DNA of 8,330 nucleotides from Treponema sp. (GTDB taxonomy: Bacteria > Spirochaetota > Spirochaetia > Treponematales > Breznakiellaceae). Position 1 is the stretch's first letter. The number at the start of each line of letters is the position of its first letter. The position numbers and the translations under genes are program-made. This document shows, piece after piece, positions 1-4,794 of the stretch. Below the pieces are notes generated by a model. The model ran no database searches, had not been told where the DNA came from, and saw only the letters and a list, made by a program, of their open reading frames with translations. The DNA is taken from NCBI GenBank assembly GCA_009776715.1, contig WRNF01000015.1:5156-13485 (forward strand). The letters are read 5' to 3'.

Positions 1-72
1 GCTGGCAAGTACTTTGACTTTATCAGAGGGGTTGACAGTTCCAAAAATATTTACGATAACCTGAACGGATAA
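1..72 (+). CDS. mreB: Rod shape-determining protein MreB, C-terminal end only (partial)
   Basis: Reading from base 1 gives 23 codons ending in TAA at 70-72. The peptide contains KYFDFIRGV and ends NIYDNLNG. I read this as the C-terminus of MreB, the bacterial actin homologue that forms membrane-bound filaments directing lateral wall synthesis. Only the tail is present, so no nucleotide-binding motif can be checked. The call rests mainly on context: mreC begins 4 nt after the stop, and mreB directly upstream of mreC is the standard arrangement. The general form (a short hydrophobic/aromatic helix ending a few residues after an Asn-rich stretch) fits MreB but is not diagnostic by itself. Confidence 0.72.
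   Translation, partial: AGKYFDFIRGVDSSKNIYDNLNG
32..60 (+). promoter_or_regulatory. Possible internal promoter in the mreB 3' end
   Basis: A perfect TTGACA (32-37) is followed after 17 nt by GATAAC (55-60), four of six matches to the -10 consensus. Transcription would begin only about 10 nt before the mreC start. The bases are also coding for MreB (V-D-S onward), so the match may be chance. Confidence 0.2.
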
Positions 73-76
73 CATT

Positions 77-1096
77 ATGCCAAAGCGGAGGGGAAAATCA
101 GGAAGACGAATATCAAAAGAAATCTATGTGTTTATAGCATTGATTGCAGTTTCATTTGCCTTGCTTGTTTTTTCCACCCGAAGTTTAATGGCAAATTTTA
201 AAGATGCCGGCCTGTCTGTTTTTTCCGGCGCACGAAGCGGCATACATGAAATTACTTCCTTTGTTTCAGGCACAATTCTCTCTATCAGCGAGCTTTCCAG
301 GCTGCGGCAGGAACATTCTGAATTGCTGGAACGAATAACCCGTTATGAGCAATTGGAAAGAAGCGCTGCGGAGATTATTCAGGAAAACAACAGGCTGCGG
401 GAGCAACTGGGTTTTTCTCAAGAATCCGAATACCGGCACATTCCCGCTGAATTAATTGGCAGGGATCCGGATAACCTTTTTTCCGCTCTGGTAATTAACA
501 AAGGGCAGAGTTCGGGAATAAGCAGGGATATGGCGGTTATTGCCTTTCAGGGCGGAGTTCAGGCGCTGGTGGGCAAGGTTATTCAGGCCAGAACCTACGA
601 AAGCCTGGTTATGCCTCTGTACGATGCAAACCTGCTCGCCTCTTCCCGTTTCGCCATATCCCGTTACGAGGGCATTGTTGAAGGACAGGGCAGTCCCGAT
701 GCCCCCCTGCGGATGCGTTTTATCCCGAAACGCGCCAGGGACGAAATTAATGCAGGAGATTTAGTTGTTTCCAGCGGTTTAGGAGGCATTTACCCGCCGG
801 GAATAAATATCGGCAGGGTAAGCAATGTTTCGCTAAGGGAATATGAAATTACTTTGGAAGCGGAACTTGAGCCTATCATTGATTTTTCCCGCCTTGAGTA
901 CGTTTTTATTATTAAGAAAAACGAAAGAAACTCCTTCTCTGGAAGCACATTCCCAGAAGAAACATTACCAGAAGAAACATTAAATGAAGAAATATTCCCT
1001 AAAGAAATATTCCATGAAGAAACATTAACCGAAGAAATATCCGCCGAAGAATCATTTTCGCAGGAACCCCCCTATCAGGAGCATATCAATGATTAG
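77..1096 (+). CDS. mreC: Rod shape-determining protein MreC with acidic repeat tail
   Basis: MreC is a bitopic inner-membrane protein whose periplasmic part binds PBP2 and helps activate the RodA-PBP2 synthase. Seen here: a basic cytoplasmic N-terminus (residues 1-15, rich in K/R), one membrane segment (about 16-33), a heptad-like coiled coil (about 71-112, with LSRLRQEH and ENNRLREQLG), then the periplasmic beta-domain region (about 120-280). This region includes the family-typical VINKGQSSGI (139-148), VGKVIQ (165-170) and GLGGIYPPGINIGRV (234-248). Residues 291-335 are a glutamate-rich run of five-residue repeats not expected in the family, making the protein (339 aa) longer than many MreC. 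The ATG at 77 has no clear Shine-Dalgarno but lies 4 nt after the mreB stop, so coupling is likely. It is the natural start because the basic stretch and membrane anchor follow directly. The stop TAG at 1094-1096 overlaps mreD. Confidence 0.95.
   Translation: MPKRRGKSGRRISKEIYVFIALIAVSFALLVFSTRSLMANFKDAGLSVFSGARSGIHEITSFVSGTILSISELSRLRQEHSELLERITRYEQLERSAAEIIQENNRLREQLGFSQESEYRHIPAELIGRDPDNLFSALVINKGQSSGISRDMAVIAFQGGVQALVGKVIQARTYESLVMPLYDANLLASSRFAISRYEGIVEGQGSPDAPLRMRFIPKRARDEINAGDLVVSSGLGGIYPPGINIGRVSNVSLREYEITLEAELEPIIDFSRLEYVFIIKKNERNSFSGSTFPEETLPEETLNEEIFPKEIFHEETLTEEISAEESFSQEPPYQEHIND
947..1081 (+). repeat. 15-bp tandem repeat coding for acidic pentapeptides in the MreC tail
   Basis: From base 947 the mreC frame reads as consecutive 15-bp units encoding pentapeptides of the form (T/I)-(L/F/S)-x-E-E. 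Individual units read TFPEE, TLPEE, TLNEE, IFPKE, IFHEE, TLTEE, ISAEE and SFSQE (residues 291-330), with a degenerate ninth, PPYQE, at 331-335. The first six units are similar at DNA level (acattx-xxx-gaagaa pattern) and the last ones drift, which suggests expansion by unit duplication followed by divergence. The units are in frame, so copy-number change would not break mreC. The degenerate end of the array contains the mreD ribosome binding site. Confidence 0.88.
1077..1081 (+). promoter_or_regulatory. Shine-Dalgarno site of mreD inside the mreC 3' end
   Basis: AGGAG at 1077-1081 lies 7 nt before the ATG at 1089, an ideal spacing, and fixes that ATG as the mreD start. The same bases encode part of the last degenerate pentapeptide of the MreC tail. 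Confidence 0.8.
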
Positions 1097-1592
1097 AAGC
1101 ATTGCCTGGACAGTTGTTTTTGGCATTATTGCGGCATTTTTGCAGTCAACGCTGCTTTCCCGCCTTGCAATTTACCGTGCAGTTCCGGATATAGCCTTGG
1201 TAATTTTGGTTTATTCCGCTTATGTCAACGGAGTTATGGCGGGGCAGCTTTCCGGTTTTTTTGGCGGGATTGCGCTGGATTTTATATCTGCCGCTCCTCT
1301 GGGGCTTAATGCTTTTATCCGCACGCTTGCCGGGGCGCTTACCGGCCTGTTAAAGGGGATGTTTTTCCTGGATGCTTTTTTGCTGCCCATGATTCTCTGT
1401 GCCTGCGCGACCCTGTTTAAAATGCTCATCTTTTTTTTGCTCAATTTGCTTATGCCTGACATCATCCCTGCTTATTCTTTGGTAACGCCTTTATTATGGG
1501 TAGAAATGGCCCAAAATGCAATTGCCGCCCCGTTTCTTTTTGCTTTTCTTAAACGTTTTAGGCCAATGCTGGCAATAAGGAATGAGATATGA
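1089..1592 (+). CDS. mreD: Rod shape-determining membrane protein MreD
   Basis: MreD is a small polytopic inner-membrane protein of the elongasome that partners MreC; its biochemical role is not settled. The 167-residue product matches the usual family length (about 160-180). It is almost entirely hydrophobic, with about six membrane segments (roughly 5-22, 32-48, 50-66, 75-92, 98-120, 138-156). The family signature region is visible as GFFGGIALDFISAAPLGLNAF (about 56-76), with the conserved D64, P70, L71 and G72. The start is supported by AGGAG 7 nt upstream. The gene overlaps mreC by 8 nt in another frame and ends on the ATGA that starts the PBP2 gene, consistent with coupled translation and membrane co-assembly. 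Confidence 0.93.
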   Translation: MIRSIAWTVVFGIIAAFLQSTLLSRLAIYRAVPDIALVILVYSAYVNGVMAGQLSGFFGGIALDFISAAPLGLNAFIRTLAGALTGLLKGMFFLDAFLLPMILCACATLFKMLIFFLLNLLMPDIIPAYSLVTPLLWVEMAQNAIAAPFLFAFLKRFRPMLAIRNEI

Positions 1593-3460
1593 GTTCAATG
1601 CCAGGCCATGATCCTCAAACAGGCAAACCGGAACACCGGATAATTATTTTAAGGATATTTTTTATAATTTTATTTGCATATTATGGTTTTCATTTATTTA
1701 ATATGCAAATTCTTTCCGGGGAACAATACCGATCGCAGGCTTCCGATATTTCCCGCCGCACAGAAATGCTTCCGGCTCAGCGGGGGGGAATTTATGACCG
1801 CAGCTTTACTCAAGCCCTGGCATCGGATACCAATTCTTTTGCGGTAAGCATTATTCCTGCCGAAGTCCCCGGAGAACGCCTTCAGGAAGTTATAGGGAAA
1901 ATTGCTGAAATTATAAATATTTCTGTTAATGAAATTAATGCAAAAATTCAACTTGCAGGATTAAATTCCTACCGGTCGGTGGAAATTACATCTAATGTTC
2001 CTTTTTCCGGCATTGCCGCTCTCGCAGAACACAAAGACATGCTGCCCGGCGTTTTTTGGAACAGCAAACCTGTCCGCAATTATGCCAATTTTGGAAGCCT
2101 TTCCCATGTTATAGGTTATGTCGGAGAAATTACCAATGATGAACTTACCCAGTTGTATAATTTAGGGTACTCCATGAACGATGTTATCGGCAAAACCGGA
2201 ATAGAACGGCAATATGATGCATTGCTTAGGGGAAAAACCGGCACAGAAACCAGGACTGTCGATGTGCGCGGCAGAAGAATTCCCGGTTTTAATGAGCATA
2301 TTCCGCCGGAAATGGGAAAAAACCTTGTGCTGACCATTGATCAAAAAATACAAGGCCTGGCAGAAAAAGCCCTGGGCGAAAGGATGGGGGCTGTTGTAGT
2401 AATGAAACCTTCTACCGGTGAAATACTGGCTCTTGTTTCATATCCCTGGTATAACCCGAATGTATTTACCAGCGGAAACAGTGATGAATACCGGATGCTT
2501 GCAGCCAACCCCAACAAACCTTTTCTGAACAGGGCCATTCAGTCCAGTTATCCGCCGGCCTCATGTTTTAAGATTGTAATGAGCACAGGGATATACGGCG
2601 AAAATGCGTTTCCGCCGGAAAGAACCGTTGAGTGCCTCGGCGAGATTGATTACGGCAACAGAATCTGGCGCTGCCATATCCGCAAACCCGGGCATGGGCG
2701 AATGAACCTGCACCGTGCAATGGCCCAGTCCTGTGATGTTTATTATTGGCAGGTAGGCAGGGAAGCGCTGGGAGTTGAACGGATTATTGCTTATGCAAAA
2801 GAATACGGTTTTGGAGAAGTTACCGGCATTGACCTTCCCGGTGAAATAAGCGGTTTTATTCCCACGCCTCAATGGAAAAACCGCCGTTTCCATGAACGGT
2901 GGCTTGGCGGCGATACAATGAATATGGCCATAGGCCAGGGCTTTACTTTGATAACACCCATACAAATGGCAAACATGGTGTGCATGACAGTAAATGACGG
3001 GAAAATTTATAAACCGCATCTGCTGAAAGAAATACGGGATCCTGTTACGGGGGCCGTTGAACGTGAGGTGCAACCGGAGCTTCTGCATGAGATGGATATT
3101 GACAAAAGAATTTTCGAATTAGTCCGCCGTGACATGCGCGGCGTAATTAGCGAAGGGACCGCGCAGTACATATTAAATATAAAAGCGGTGCAGATTGCCG
3201 GCAAAACTGGAACCGGTGAAATTGGATTTCAGGATCGCTGGCATTCATGGTTTGCAGCTTATGCGCCATATAACACAAATGATCCGGATGAACAGGTGGT
3301 TATTTCAATTATTGTTGAAGCGGTAAATGACTGGGAATGGTGGGCGCCCCGCGCCTCTGCAATAATTTTTCAGGGGATTTTTGCGAATCAAAGTTTTGAA
3401 GAGGCGGTTGCAAATCTTGGGTTAAGTCATTATATTTCTGTTCAGGGGCGCATGGAATGA
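1589..3460 (+). CDS. mrdA: Penicillin-binding protein 2, elongasome peptidoglycan DD-transpeptidase
   Basis: Class B PBP that crosslinks stem peptides of new glycan strands during side-wall elongation, in complex with RodA and activated by MreC. At 623 aa it has family length. Seen: a cytoplasmic N-terminus, one membrane anchor (about 18-36), the pedestal region starting with RGGIYDR (65-71), then the transpeptidase domain (about 245-600). Catalytic motifs are the nucleophile SxxK as S325-C-F-K328 (within YPPASCFK), the second motif S381-C-D383 (SCDVYYWQVG, the PBP2-type S-x-D form of SxN), and K539-T-G-T. Downstream of the nucleophile, C349 and C362-H-I with GHG (368-370) form the Cys/His-bearing loop common in PBP2. 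The start is an ATGA overlap with mreD, with AAGGAA at 1577-1582, 6 nt upstream. The Cys next to the catalytic Ser is less usual than Thr. The choice of PBP2 over PBP3/FtsI rests on the mreCD-rodA neighbours. Confidence 0.96.
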   Translation: MSSMPGHDPQTGKPEHRIIILRIFFIILFAYYGFHLFNMQILSGEQYRSQASDISRRTEMLPAQRGGIYDRSFTQALASDTNSFAVSIIPAEVPGERLQEVIGKIAEIINISVNEINAKIQLAGLNSYRSVEITSNVPFSGIAALAEHKDMLPGVFWNSKPVRNYANFGSLSHVIGYVGEITNDELTQLYNLGYSMNDVIGKTGIERQYDALLRGKTGTETRTVDVRGRRIPGFNEHIPPEMGKNLVLTIDQKIQGLAEKALGERMGAVVVMKPSTGEILALVSYPWYNPNVFTSGNSDEYRMLAANPNKPFLNRAIQSSYPPASCFKIVMSTGIYGENAFPPERTVECLGEIDYGNRIWRCHIRKPGHGRMNLHRAMAQSCDVYYWQVGREALGVERIIAYAKEYGFGEVTGIDLPGEISGFIPTPQWKNRRFHERWLGGDTMNMAIGQGFTLITPIQMANMVCMTVNDGKIYKPHLLKEIRDPVTGAVEREVQPELLHEMDIDKRIFELVRRDMRGVISEGTAQYILNIKAVQIAGKTGTGEIGFQDRWHSWFAAYAPYNTNDPDEQVVISIIVEAVNDWEWWAPRASAIIFQGIFANQSFEEAVANLGLSHYISVQGRME

Positions 3461-4794
3461 GGCTGCGCGATAATCTGGAAATTGATTTTTTAATTTTAAT
3501 ACCGGTATTATTTCTTATTGCCATTGGCGTTTTTTTTATATATTCATCGGGAATGACATCTCCCCAAAAACCACCGGGGCTTCAGGAATACGAAAGGCAA
3601 ATAATATTTGCCTCTGTAGGCATAATTGCCGTGTTCATTTTAGCAATGTTCAATTACCGCCGTTTTTATGATTTTTCATTATACATGTACTTGCTGGCTT
3701 TAATTCCTTTGATTTATACCATTGTTTTTGGAAAAACAGTGTACGGCACCCGCAGGATTGGATTAGGCGATTTGGGCATTCAGGTTCAATTTTCTGAATT
3801 TGTTAAAATTACTACTATAATTTATCTGGCCCGCTATCTTTCGGATACAAAACGGACGGGTAAATCATTGGTTCGTTTTATTGTGTCCTGCATTATTGTG
3901 TTCATTCCCATGTGCCTGGTGCTTTTGCAGCCGGATTTGGGAACTGCTATTGTTTTTATCTCTATCCTTCTTCTTATGGCTTTTATTTCCGGTATATCAA
4001 TGCGGTATATAATTTTTTCTGTTCTCTGTATTTTTTTAACAGGACTGTTTATAATATTGCCGCTTTGGCAAATGTATATTCTAAAAAGCAGCCAGCCTTT
4101 TATTGTTATGCTAACAGCAATGCTTACAAGCCCGTTTTTTGTAGGAATTATAATAATTATATTAAGCGTTATTAGCATAATCGCCCTAATTGGATTTTTA
4201 ATGTACAGGAAACAGTATTTTTTCTGGATGCTGTACTCTTTTGCAATTGTTATTATTTCGTTTGGCACCTCTTATATTGTTCATAAATTTCTTGCTAATT
4301 ATCAAATAATGCGTTTAATTGTTTTTTTGGATCCGTCCATAGATCCTTTGGAACACGGCTGGAATATAATTCAGTCTGTTACCGCCGTCGGATCCGGCGG
4401 CATTATTGGCAAAGGATTTTTGCAAGGAACGCATAGCCATTACCGGTATCTGCCTGTGCAAAGCACCGATTTTATTTTTTCAATTTTTTCTGAAGAAACA
4501 GGTTTTATCGGGGGAATTATTGTTTTTGCTTTATTTTTAGTTATTTTGTTAAGACTGATTAGGATTATTAAAAAAACTACTGATCCTTTTGCCGAATATA
4601 TTTGCGCTGGATTTACCGGTGTTTTTAGCTTCCATTTTTTAATTAATGTCGGCATGGCAATGGGAATAATGCCGATAACCGGCATTCCGCTTTCATTTAT
4701 ATCTTACGGCGGCTCATCTTTAGTTTCATCATTGATTGGAATCGGCCTTATTCAAAGCATTTATGTCAGAAGGAAAACGCATCAGCCAATATGA
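3457..4794 (+). CDS. rodA: RodA, SEDS-family peptidoglycan glycosyltransferase
   Basis: SEDS integral membrane polymerase that joins lipid II into glycan strands, working as a pair with PBP2. Motifs seen: EFVK (114-117) in the early loop/helix, QPDLGT (158-163), DP-x-x-DP with HGWNIIQS (292-307), GSGGIIGKG (312-320), the loop STDFIFSIFSEETGFIGG (336-353) carrying D338 at the position of the essential Asp of E. coli RodA, and the C-terminal PITGIPLSFISYGGSS (406-421). At 445 aa it is longer than typical RodA (about 370-430). The excess is between QPDLGT and the DP-x-x-DP motif, where extra hydrophobic segments appear (about 205-280). The ATG overlaps the PBP2 stop (ATGA), with AGGGG at 3444-3448, 8 nt upstream. 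FtsW is the alternative SEDS protein, but the PBP2/mre context and the GWNIIQS, GKG and HSHYRYLP stretch favour RodA. Confidence 0.95.
   Translation: MRLRDNLEIDFLILIPVLFLIAIGVFFIYSSGMTSPQKPPGLQEYERQIIFASVGIIAVFILAMFNYRRFYDFSLYMYLLALIPLIYTIVFGKTVYGTRRIGLGDLGIQVQFSEFVKITTIIYLARYLSDTKRTGKSLVRFIVSCIIVFIPMCLVLLQPDLGTAIVFISILLLMAFISGISMRYIIFSVLCIFLTGLFIILPLWQMYILKSSQPFIVMLTAMLTSPFFVGIIIIILSVISIIALIGFLMYRKQYFFWMLYSFAIVIISFGTSYIVHKFLANYQIMRLIVFLDPSIDPLEHGWNIIQSVTAVGSGGIIGKGFLQGTHSHYRYLPVQSTDFIFSIFSEETGFIGGIIVFALFLVILLRLIRIIKKTTDPFAEYICAGFTGVFSFHFLINVGMAMGIMPITGIPLSFISYGGSSLVSSLIGIGLIQSIYVRRKTHQPI

Noticed and set aside
2561..3088. 175-codon open frame on the - strand within the PBP2 gene
   Set aside because: It is antisense to the conserved transpeptidase motifs, has no recognisable domain or good start context, and is explained by codon bias of the real gene.
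3912..4175. 87-codon + strand open frame inside rodA
   Set aside because: Out-of-frame shadow rich in Tyr/Phe/Asn from AT-rich membrane-protein codons; no start signal.
4384..4401. Near-perfect 18-bp palindrome centred on GGATCC in rodA
   Set aside because: It encodes the conserved A-V-G-S-G-G motif and has no loop, so it would not form a good hairpin; one pair is G-T only. Best explained by coding constraint.
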